Below, piece by piece: positions 35,034-45,793 of a DNA stretch of 64,000 nucleotides. Under the pieces are notes generated by a model. The model worked only from the letters and a program-made list of their open reading frames with translations, was not told where the DNA came from and did no database searches. The number at the start of each line of letters is the position of its first letter. Within the stretch, counting starts at the first letter, position 1. The position numbers and the translations under genes are program-made. The stretch lies in contig CM037794.1 of NCBI GenBank assembly GCA_021229015.1, positions 44,028,190 through 44,092,189 of the forward strand, given 5' to 3'. The DNA comes from Solen grandis (taxonomy: Eukaryota > Mollusca > Bivalvia > Adapedonta > Solenidae).

Positions 35034-37732
35034 GTATTAATCGGGTTACTCGTTTTACCGGAATCCCCCTATTTACCGGAATCTACCGGAATCCACTTAG
35101 ATTTTACCGGAATCCACCTTATTTATCTTGTATTATGTTATTTTTTATATGTTTTTATTATAATTACTGAACTGAAATACGATATTAGTATTGAATTTCA
35201 TTTAATACATTTTTATCTGTTTTTAAATGACATTTGACGTAGGCCTATGTTGTCGTTTACTGTACAAAAATCAACTTAGCTATTTATAGAGCGGCCGATT
35301 CGGACCTGGTAACTTTTCTAGATTAATATTATTGTTTTATCTTCTTAAACTTACATATCATATCATTTTCGTCTTATAATTGCCTATGGTTGATACGGAT
35401 AGCTTTTATTTATAATGTGTTTCGTTTACCGAACAAAATGGCAGAATCACTACACCGTGTATTATCAGGTATCAACCTAAAAGCCAGGTACATAGTTTTT
35501 TTTCCTTGTTTGTTGTTTGACTAGAAATTGCATTGTATTTTCTCTTCCCCCCCCCCCCCCTGCTCTCTCTGTGTCTCATATGGTTATGAGTTATGAGAAA
35601 TGATGTTTTCATTAATAGGTTTATAACTGGCACGATTTAATAATACCCATATAAAAATATAAAAATTTTAGTACGGCTCCATAAACCATAAACGCAAGAT
35701 TATTTTGTATTTGATATTATACATACATGCACACCTGAGGTGATTGGCTTGACCACTGTGGCATGTGCCGTGTCAACTTCGATAAAGGTGATAATCCAAT
35801 TACCGAAAGCGTTGCCGCAAGGTGAAATACTGTACACGCGTCAACTGTCAAGCAGCAGACTTATGATCAGTAACTCCATAGAGGCGTCACGTGGCATTAT
35901 TGAAGATACTGATAATTCACTTTGATTCGCCAAAACATCAATAAATTTTACATCAAATCTGTTCATTAAATATGACAGTTATAATAAAACACTTTTGATA
36001 TAGCTTTTGTCTGTATTTTTGACTGTCATGTTAGGCCTACTATATACCATTTTATTTATACTGAGGTAGACATCGTTAGTTAAGAAACGAGGCTCTGAAA
36101 CATGTTATGTTTGTTTTACCAATAAAACGAGTAATTGGAAAGTTCAAATCCAAACGAAATTACAACAAAACACAAAATGGGCGGATATATATATATAATG
36201 ATTTGTTCGTTGCATTGACCAAAGCCTTTTCATTGTCAGATCCGATAACCAATTTAGAGAGAGGCACGTCATGTAGTTTGAGTTTCATTTGAAAAAGGAA
36301 ATGAGAAAATGATTCGAAATCGCTGTTGTCGTGTATAAATATGGGGCCAAGGAAGATAGGAGGTTGACTTGTTCGTTAATGAGTGACCGTTTGTTGCTTA
36401 TAACATGTAACCGTAACGTGCATCTTGCACAACATAAACATTTTATAGAGTAAAGGATGAAGTTTATTATTTCTTTAATGTTGTTGAGGAATATACAATA
36501 TCCATGCATTAACATTTATCTTTCTGCCCATACACATTTTCTTTTACTATAAGTCTATAATTCAAGAACGACGAAAAAATGAAAGTATCTATTTTTATCA
36601 CAGCATACGTATGAATTGTATAAACTACTAACCTCCTGCGGTCATCGTTAAGATAGTATTTGGTAGCGGATTTTAATTGCACCCCGCGGAGATCTTGCTG
36701 ATTGTGTGTCACAGCAGGTGCTACTGATAGCCGTCAAGGAACAGTTTGATTAACTCGGTTTAACATAAAAAGAACCACATAATTACGTTTCTTTACCCCA
36801 ATGCTGTTAGACAATATAAGTCGGCATAACATCTTATGTACAAACTTTTTTTTTCAATAATCGTGTGTGTGTTTTAACAAGAACTTGTTAAAACGCCACT
36901 TAATTACGTGTTAATCTTTCTTAATTGATTCTTTACTTTAGAAATCACACACTCATTACTCGCGTTAAATTCTTCGTTAATTGGTGGTAATCAAAGACCG
37001 CATAGTCGCAAGGTATTCTTTTAGCTCTGCATACTGTAGATTTTGATTGTGTAATCGGATTTAAAATAAAAAGGTGGCGGTGACTCAAAACACGATTTGG
37101 GATGTACATTATTTATACATTGAAAGTATATTTTGGTTAGGAATAAAATGGCCTTTATAAGAGTCATAGTTAAGCACTCTTCAAATTCATAATTTTGTTT
37201 AAAATTTAATTGCAATTTAAGAAATAGTCAGACCAATATTGTCAGCGATAGAGCCTCGTACTCAAACTCATGCTGTCTATTTCGTGAGACATGATTCTGT
37301 GTTGATGCCGCATATTCCACTTAATAAATCGTCCATGTTGGGTAATGTTACGATCAGTTAACTTAACTTTTATAAAGCTCTACGTACCAACCACTGAAAA
37401 CTAAAAGATGAAAAGGATATGACAATTTTATTAGTATTATTACGAAGATCAGATGAAATAGTCATTCAAAACCACGAGGATGACTTCATGCCGGAATCCA
37501 CTTAGTCGGTACCGCTTAGTCAAATACATGAAATGTCCGTTAGGAAAAGAACAAAAATGCTAAATGCAGTTGGCTTTTATGTGATCACATTTTCTTAGGT
37601 ACTTTCAATAACATAAGTCAAAATATGCTTTATTTGACATGAAAATAAGGTGGATTCCGGTAAAATCTAAGTGGATTCTGGTAGATTCCGGTAAATAGGG
37701 GGATTCCGGTAAAAAGAGTAACCGTATTAATC
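35034..37732. mobile_element. Foldback / MULE-like non-autonomous DNA transposon with 9-bp target duplication
   Basis: The element is 35043-37723 (2681 bp). Terminal inverted repeats are 35043-35124 and 37643-37723, with few mismatches over about 81 bp, beginning GGTTACTC. They are built from subrepeats of TTTACCGGAATCC(C/A)C. The same 9-bp word GTATTAATC flanks it at 35034-35042 and 37724-37732. A stray subrepeat (CCGGAATCCACTTAGT) lies at 37493-37508. Inside I see no transposase. Short open frames exist, including an exon-like MAESLHRVLSG at 35438-35468 followed by a GT. A 9-bp duplication with long inverted repeats is characteristic of Mutator-like elements and some foldback elements; the class is inferred. 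Confidence 0.85.
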
Positions 37733-39270
37733 AGCTTGAGTGAAAGTTCTAGGTTTTACTAGATTAAATGATCCGGTCATGATCTATACATACGGGGTAG
37801 AACTTAAGGTTTAGTATGAAATACTTGCCTGTACAATATAGGTAATTTGTAATCAGAACTCAAATTGTACTAATATAAACTTGAGCTTTACTAGAAGAAG
37901 CAGTCGTGCAGGAGTGCTATTTCAGACATTGCAAGGTTTCGTTTGCATTTAAAGAGTGTGAAACTGTTTGGGAAGGAAAATACTGTCTTTCCTTATATTG
38001 AACCTCTTTTATACACTCGTGTTAACTGTCATCGTTTGAAAGCAAAACAAGTTGTATACATATTCTTATAATTCCTCCCTTATTTTGTGGATTTCAGCCA
38101 GTCAGGGACAACACATTGCACCCAGGCATGGCCCCTAAACTTCAGTATGCAAAATGCCATTTATGAAACTTGGTACTATTTGTGAAACTTGGTATTATTC
38201 TTTAATCATTTAAAAGGTAGTATTGGATTTTATACACAATGTACTTGGAAAGGATGGGCAAAGATAAAGGTCACTTATACTACTTAAAATCACACAACTT
38301 TTTTTTTGTGTGTGGTGTGAATGTGGGGAAATTAATGATCTTGACTGATAACTCTAGTTTATAGTTGTGATTGTATTTTGACTGTTGATAATGTGCAAGA
38401 TTTATTATTCTTATTTTATTTTAATATACCATTGAATGACATAATATAAAAAAACTCATTTTTGCATGTGCTAAATCATTATTCTTCTAATGTTCATTTT
38501 CTTGTGAGAGCACTCAAACACCTTTCTGACTGGCCTACACTATTTCCACAGTAAACATCAAGGCTTGAATTTAAGTTTAATGAGTTCAGATAATGCTAAA
38601 GGGCTTATTATCTCTTATTTCACATCTACTTACATTTGGGATTTGTTACTATTTGAAATTGGAAGTATACCGGTAAAATTATGATTAGTTAGTGGTATCT
38701 CTCATATCATCTTTTCCATAGTTGCATTATTGTTGTTTTGTGCTCATTTGTCTTAACTTTATTTGCCTCTATTTGCTTTTTTTCAGCACCTAGTTTATAT
38801 TCTGAAATGAAAATACTAGCATTGAATTGTGTTTTGGGTCAAATTAATATCCTCCCCCCCCCCAAAAAAAAGAAAGTTTACCTAAGTTTCACCATGTGAC
38901 ACAGGGGCTGTATGAGAATCATGCTTTTCACTGGTTCCATTGTGTCCCGTCTTCCTTCACTTCAAACACAACCTAATGGTACTGTAGCAGAACATATGCC
39001 AGAGTTTTAAATGGTAGTTTGCCAATGTTTTAGGGTAATCGGGATGAAAGTAAGGGTCACTAGTGTAATGTTTGGTCAGAGTAATGGCATTTCAGTGAAG
39101 TTAAGGTGTTGACCACATTTAATAATAGCTCTAGATGAACCAACAATCTTGAGCCATGATAACTGTTGCATTGCAAATTATATTCCTTATACTGAGAGAA
39201 TTTTCTCACTATATTGCAAAAGTAGCCTTCATTGTTCGTTTGCAACAGTCTTTGTAGCGTTACTTTTTTG
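37733..39270. other. Non-coding stretch between mobile elements
   Basis: No exon recognised. It has homopolymer runs at 38300-38309 and 38852-38871 and no clear repeat family member. Confidence 0.4.
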
Positions 39271-39279
39271 TTCACACTG

Positions 39280-39535
39280 CCGGAAGCAAGTACACGTAGG
39301 GATCACTTTTCCGTCGTCTATCTGTCCATCTGTCTGACCGTCACTTTTCCATCACGCTCGTTTGTCACACGTCAGCAGGTGACACTCATGTAAGGAAGAT
39401 TTCAAGCTGGCTTATAATAGGTTGTTGGTTCTACTTGGATACCTCATGAGTCAGTGCAATCATTGTGTTTCTCCATCTGTAATTAGCTGGAGTAGCCATT
39501 AAGACTTAAATACAGTTACAGTGAGGGTAAACACC
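39280..39535 (+). repeat. Composite of repeat fragments (GTCTGTCC tract plus SINE-like tail)
   Basis: At 39280-39390 the text GGGATCACTTTTCCGTCGTC...CTGTCCATCTGTC...GTCAGCAGGTGACAC matches 63346-63422 and partly 51667-51710. It is followed at 39395-39535 by CAAGCTGGCTTATAATAGG...TGTAATTAGCTGG, which matches the SINE at 41030-41310. Confidence 0.6.
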
Positions 39536-39714
39536 AAAAAATCAGCAGGACAAAAGATGACTGCTTGTCTAACTTGTTTACATGCTGGAAGTTACGGTGT
39601 GTGTATTGGATGGCCTTTTTCTGTAGAATTCAGCATATTGGCCAAATAAAGACAATTGAACGAAAATGTTTTTATAATCTGCAAAAGAAAAGCACCCAGT
39701 ATGAGAACCTGGAT

Positions 39715-40195
39715 TCATATCATTGCCTCTAGGACATGTAATAAGATAAACTTGATCCATGTAGAATGGTTGCCATGGCAATGGAAAGAAAAAAATGTGA
39801 AAACTTTAAAAATTATCTCCTTCAAAACTACTGGCCAGATTTCAAAATGTTTTGGTACAGATGTTCTTTGGGTAACACTCTACCAAGACTGCTAAAATTA
39901 TTCGGATCCATAAAAAAAAAAACATGGCTGCCATGGGTGGGTCTAATTTGCCTTAAAAGTATATAGTGAAAACTTAAAATGACTTCTCCTGAAACTGCTG
40001 GACAGAATTTGGTTAAATTTGGCAGAACTCTTGTTGCAAAGCTTAAGGTAATGGAAAGACATGAATTATGAAAACTTTAAAAATCACCTCCTTCAAAACT
40101 ACTGGCCAGATTTCAAAATGTTTTAGTAGATATTCCTTGGGTAACCCTATTCTCAGGTGAGCAATCCAGAGCCTCTATGGCCCACTTGTTTTAAA
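39715..40195 (+). repeat. Degenerate fragment of the 320-bp-period tandem-core family
   Basis: Phrases CCATGGCAATGGAAAG, AAAACTACTGGCCAGATTTCAAAATG, TTGGGTAACACTCTACC and the end TCAGGTGAGCAATCCAGAGCC...TGGCCCACTTGTTTTAA match, in opposite orientation, the array at 56060-57375. About two diverged units remain. Confidence 0.65.
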
Positions 40196-41029
40196 GTTTG
40201 GGTGCAAAATAAATTAAAGGACTCTTAAGTTATATATTGAACTTGCAAATGCAAGTGCTCAATTCTAGCCCTGTACAAGATTTTAACAATTAAAAGTGTT
40301 TGTAATATTGTGTACATGATGAATCCGTACAATGGAACCATGCCTCACATATTCACTTGCACTTTCCTTTTCATTGCAATAAAATTTGTCCAAACTCAGT
40401 TGATGAACTCTTCTAGATTTATCCAGACTGTTTCAGTTGACAGGTCAGGCTGTTCAGAAAATCCAGAACAAAAGCAATTAAATAGCTAAAATGAATTAAT
40501 TTGGTAGTTTGTTGAAACTTGGAACACATTTTCTCTTTTTTTTAAGCATTCATTTCTGGTTGAAAATCAAGACCATAAAAACATACCATAATTTAATCTC
40601 AGTTTATTTCATATTGAAATCAACAGAAATCTACATTCATACATCATATGTATGGGATTTCCTCTCACAAACTGTGGCACAAGACTTCTACAATTAATTA
40701 AATATGGTTAACACTTGCCATTAACTATATAACCATCATTTGGCTGTCAAAACAAAAACCTTTCTTACATTGAAGGGAGAAAAGAGTAAGATAAATTAAT
40801 TGAGGGCAATAATGTAGTGCATTTTGGGGTTTGGGGAAGTTTACGGTAGCCAGTGAAGGAGGGAATGGAAGAAATAGCGTAAACATCATTAATTATACTT
40901 AAGGAAAAAAAAATCAATTTCTGTAGAGTATATATACATGTATATCATTTAGAATATGTGTCAACAATATGCAGCTTAAGGGTTGACACCAATGTTTCAT
41001 CTCTAGCCATAGGTTACAAGGAAGTTGGA

Positions 41030-41310
41030 TCAGAGGAGATTGGTGGTTGTGTCGGAGTGCCTCTGCGCACTTGGGTTCTTCTCCTACCTTAAATTAGCTG
41101 GATGTCGCTTCAGCCACTCACCGCGTGGATTCGAATCCTGGCAGGGTCATTCGGATTTTCAAGTGAAGAAGCCTTCCAGCTGGCTTGTGGTTGGTCGGTG
41201 GTTCTACCTGGATGCCTCCGTGCATTCAGGGTCTTCCTTCACTTGTAATTAGCTGGACGTCGCTATATGACTGAAATACTGTTGAAGCGATGGTAAACTC
41301 AAATAGTCTT
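41030..41310 (+). repeat. tRNA-derived SINE, family with GGATTCGAATCCTGG box
   Basis: The B-box-like GGATTCGAATCC at about 41127 is followed by GGCAGGGTCATTCGG, a body with CCTTCACTTGTAATTAGCTGG and ACGTCGCTATATGACTGAAATACTG, and a tail TGGTAAACTC. Partial copies lie at 42690-42815 (+), 47266-47410 (-) and 39395-39535 (+). The shared central domain followed by a copy-specific tail is SINE-like. It could belong to the molluscan V-SINE group such as RUDI, but I cannot verify the name. Confidence 0.65.
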
Positions 41311-41950
41311 AAACCGAAGTACTGTTGCAGCATGGTAAACAGTCCTAGGTAAACTTGATTGCTTCAATAAATTCTAATAATCTGCCATAAATGTCCTGAT
41401 TGGAATGAAAATTGGACATACTAGTGCAAATGGAGTGACAGCAACAAATGAAAACAAAAAAAGTTTAAAACTTTTATCATTTAGTTCTCTGTCTCAGTGA
41501 TAGTTCAGAAAGCAGTATTGTTACTGCTTGTTGGTACTTATGACAGCATCCAACTTGTCCTTTATAAGAGACAAGAAACCCATGTGTCCGATCCATATAC
41601 AACTCTGAACTGAGCTAGGATTGAACCAGAGTTGCATTGGTGAAAAGTCAGAGCAATACTCACTATGCCATCCAGAGGCTTTGCTGTCTTGACTTGATGA
41701 ATTTTACATGTAGACAGCCATACCATACATCTACTGTCATAAGATACATTAAATCAGAACAACACTTCTTACAATAAATATAGTTCATTGTCATCATTCA
41801 TAATTGTACATAACATAGCTGTTCTCAAACACAAGTGGAGTGAGGTTATTATTCAATCCCACAAAATCTTAATGGACAGAATTTGTGCAAACTCAGTGAA
41901 ATCGTAAACAAAGTAAATAAGCAAAACTCAATGAGCTCATATCCGTCATA

Positions 41951-42192
41951 TTAACCCTTTCTCTCAAAGAGGACACCATGAAAAGACCTATGCGAACAGC
42001 ATAAAACCAGATCAGCCTGCGAGTAACTCGCAGGCTGATCAGGTTTTATGCTGTTCGCTGCTCCTCAGTGGTCTGGAAATGAGGATTTTGTAATTAAATT
42101 TGGTAAGGTTTAACTGTGGTTTTCTGCAGATCAGGCTTTATGTGGTACCTATTGAGTGCGTCAAAATGAGTCTATATGAGGGAAAGGGTTAA
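41951..42192 (+). mobile_element. TTAA-bounded hairpin MITE, family 1, copy 3
   Basis: Full-length, 242 bp including both TTAA. The left terminus is TTAACCCTTTCTCTCAAAGAGG and the right GAGGGAAAGGGTTAA. The hairpin core is perfectly conserved. Confidence 0.9.
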
Positions 42193-42689
42193 GGCAAATT
42201 ACAGGAAATCAAAGTTAACAAGAACTATAATTGATGATGAATACCCCCAGATACTGCTTTGTCTCAATTACTGTGACTTTGTCAGACAGTCTTGACACAA
42301 TTAAAGGATAAAAACAAATAACACACAAGCTCTAATACACTCATACATATAAAACAGACAAACTATTAAATAAACATAAAAAAATAACAATAACTCAATT
42401 AAAATTAAGCTGATCATGCCGTGCCAAAGACAAATTTAACAAGCATTGGAACTTATAAATACTATGAATTTAAATCAAAATCTGACAACAGTAGCTGAGA
42501 AACTGAGCAGATAAAATATATTTGAGAAATACAACAAGGGGGCATAACTCAATGAAAAATGAATCAATCATGACATGTCTACAATTTAAGCAAGAAGGCT
42601 TGATATTTATAATTATTGTGAAGTTACATGAAAATCTGACAAATGGTAGTTGAGAAAGAGTGTGGACAAAATACCTGCAATAAATATAA

Positions 42690-42815
42690 CAAAGGGCTGG
42701 TGGCTCTACCCGGGTATCTCTGTGTACTCGGGGTCTTCCTCCACCTGTAATTAGCTGGACGTCGCTATATGATTGAAATACTATCGCAGCGACGGTAAAA
42801 TCCCAATACAACAAC
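42690..42815 (+). repeat. SINE fragment (GTAATTAGCTGGACGTCGC family)
   Basis: It carries CTTCCTCCACCTGTAATTAGC, TGGACGTCGCTATATGATTG and a tail ending AATACAACAACAACAAAG, which gives an A/C-rich SINE tail absent from the 41030 copy. Confidence 0.65.
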
Positions 42816-43565
42816 AACAAAGGGCTGTAATTGAAAAGTTTCATCACAATCTGACCAGAGGTAGCCTAGAAATAGGGTGAACAAATCTCATCTACAGATG
42901 TACAGACTAACGGACATGACTCCTATATAGCTCCCATATACTTCATATCTGAGGGTATAAGTCAAACTCCACACACTGGTTACGTCACGCTACGCTACTT
43001 TAACCACTGCCACCACACAAGTCATGTGATGATAGTTAAAACCAAGTGACCAACACTCATAATTTTATAAATCAATGTTATTTGATTTTAGTTTATACTT
43101 TTCTCATAATCATGAATGTTATTTTCATGAAATATAACGAAACTGATATGATATATACATAACTAAAGTCAAAAGTGATAAAAGTAAATCTGGCCTATAT
43201 CAGCCGAATTTACTTGTGGTGGCAGTGGTTATCGACAACTGTAAGGGGAGGTAACTACTGTGGCAGAGTTTGGGTATAAGTAGTTTTGCTTTGGTGGGGG
43301 GATAAATGTTAACAAGGACTGAACTGAATTCAAGACATTGATAAAGCTGCAAAAAGTAATCATAAAACACAATCATTTGAGCTAACCTGACACAATTTCA
43401 ATACATACATATGATTTCCTTACATAGCTGATGTGCATGAAGTAAACAAAAGTATGACATCAGCTTCTAAATCTGTTTAAAACAGCTGAACTCATTGAAA
43501 ATGTTGAAAAAATCAATGAAAATGAATTTGTAATTAGTAAAGCATGGTACCTGCAGTGTACATTT

Positions 43566-43772
43566 TTAACTCATTACCTCATGAATATTCATATACAAAT
43601 TTATGAATAGATGAATATTGATTACCTTATCTTTAAAATGTACATTTATATGAAACAATGATTTTTTCATTTGACATGAAAAGAATATGAGCTACACTGC
43701 TGTATGAGCAAACAGAGGAGACCTGCTCTGTTTGTCAAGGTGTCAAAACGTCCATATGAGGTAAAAGGTTAA
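43566..43772 (-). mobile_element. TTAA-bounded MITE, family 2, inverted copy
   Basis: The ends are TTAACTCATTACCTCATGAATATTCA at left and CATATGAGGTAAAAGGTTAA at right, with the hairpin word CAAACAGAGGAGACC near 43709. It is in reverse orientation to the copies at 30166 and 26840. 207 bp including TTAA. Confidence 0.75.
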
Positions 43773-45460
43773 TGCAATATCTGAAACACGGGTATATTAG
43801 CAACATCAACACAAGACAACTCACAAGATTGACATTACAAAACCCATCAATACCATCTTATCTGCTGTTTTTAAATCTATGTCAAAAAAAAAAAATAAAA
43901 ATCTTACATGGAGATGGATATTTTGACAAGCATGTAGGTGTATTAAACAAACTTGGCTCCAATGCCCCGAACTTAAATGTAATAGTTTAAAGTAAAACCT
44001 AAATACTTCATACCTTATTACAATGATTAAATATTTAAATTCATCATAACTGTTTCCCTGATAAAAATACTTTTTTTACTCTATCGACTAAGGTAACTAT
44101 TAATTATTTACTTAAACTTTTCTTAAGAATTTCAAGGATAGTGGAATGTGTTGTTACCTTATTTAAGATTTTAAGTATTACTGTACCTAGTGGTAAGTAT
44201 TGCTGGTGGAATTAGAGCCACGTTTCTAAATATGCTAGATCTAGCCATTTTATCAGAACTAATTAAAAGCACACACATTGTCAAGTAACAGTTTCAACAA
44301 ATGTATTTTTGATGTTTTTCATTGAAATCTGTCCAGATTGAAAACAACAACAAAAACAGTATAGGTTAATTAAAATGTTCACACAGGTTACAGATCTACT
44401 CACTAAATGTATTAGTGAAAACCTAGCGTTGCAACACCATGCTGCTTGTTAATTGCTTTGTACTCTTCCTTCTATACATCTAATAGTTCAGGAACAACTC
44501 AAATCCCTGTTGTTTTTTTCAAGGTGAGCCATACACTATTGCAGCAATACACAGAAGTATAAAGTTGAACGACGTGTCATCTGAATGTTACGCCCTCTGT
44601 GTGTCGGCTTTGCGTCGGGGATTGTTGACTGCCCACCGCTGTGTGTCGGCTGTGTGTCGGGGACTGTCGACTACCGGCTGGCTGCTGATGTTTGATAAGG
44701 GAATGATGAAATAATGTGTTGGTCAACGAGACCACGGGCGCAAACAGCTTCAGGGGATACTGGCTGTAATGGTCACAGAAAAAGCATTGTTAAAATTATG
44801 TTATCCTGTACTTCAAATAGACCCATTTTGCCACATTGGCAAACAGAGCAGACCCAGATCTGGATACCAGGGTCTCCTCTGTTTGCTCATACAAAATTGT
44901 AGGTCATATTCTACACATTTAACAATGGGTTAAAAATGTATCTCCTGTTTTAACTATTTTTAGGGTACTATGGTCCAGAAGTGGCCCTAAAAGTTAGCAA
45001 TTCTTTAATCTATTTGCTCAAATACCATGGTGATCAAAGTACTGGTCCAACCTTGGGACTATTAAGATTTACTTCAATACGTAAATTGGTGTAAAAAAAA
45101 TATATATATGTGTGTGTGCAAGCTTGATGGATAGGATGAAAGAAAGACATTGCTCAGTCAGCTAATTTAAATAAAAACAATTGGAGAAAATAAATCTGAT
45201 AAAATATATATCCATACAAAAAAAAGGTAATCCAAAAAATATATAGGTAATAACAGCTCTATTACTGTGTACCTAGTTTTAAATCAGTTTAAAAAGAAAC
45301 TCTTTTACAAACAAAAGAATAACGCAGATCTCATGCAAAAAGCAGTTGCACTATTCTTTTACAACTTCATGCTTTGATCCATAAAAATGATTTGAAAGTT
45401 TGTTTGCCTGGGTAAAACATCTCACAAACTGTTGTTAAGTCATTTAAGGAGACAGATTAA
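43773..45460. other. Non-coding stretch downstream of EI24, with a family 2 MITE remnant
   Basis: The remnant at 44836-44935 (GCAAACAGAGCAGACCC...GGGTCTCCTCTGTTTGCTC) is the only repeat recognised. A GC-richer block at 44575-44690 contains a direct repeat of CTGTGTGTCGGCT. The missing last exon of EI24 should lie in or below this stretch on the minus strand, but I could not find a convincing match. Confidence 0.4.
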
Positions 45461-45620
45461 AGTGCAAAGTCTCACTGCAGACAAAGTGCACGACACCACA
45501 TACAGTCACATTAGTCTGACAATGGACCAATCAGGCCTGGAACTAACCTTAGACTGATTTCCATGCAAGGGAGATATACCAGTACCATTTTCTATAACTT
45601 TGGAATGTCAAGGACACCAA
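45461..45620 (+). repeat. SINE-like repeat fragment (TGATACCACACCCAGTCACATTA family)
   Basis: GACACCACATACAGTCACATTA, CAGGCCTGGAACTAACCTTA and AGATATACCAGTACCATTTTCTA match 46345-46455, and in reverse the copy at 62785-63000. Confidence 0.6.
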
Positions 45621-45793
45621 TCAAATCCTTATCTCCAAGTTACAAGGCTCTTACCACTAGTCTATTAAAAACGAATTATATGCCTTTATGGCTTTTTATG
45701 ACCAGAAAAAAATACCCAAGTTCACAAAACAGAAATAAAATTATTACTTTATAGCAAGTGACAGGTAAAAAACTTGTGTATTTTTTTACTTAC

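Noticed and set aside
41118..41145. A tRNA gene suggested by GGATTCGAATCCTGG
   Set aside because: No acceptor stem, D-arm or anticodon arm can be formed around it, and the body repeats elsewhere without tRNA structure. It is a SINE head.
44575..44690. Possible last EI24 exon on the minus strand (acceptor TCAGCAG, then an open frame to a stop)
   Set aside because: The translation (QPVVDSPRHTADTQ-like) shows no resemblance to the conserved EI24 tail, and the block is a GC-rich direct repeat.
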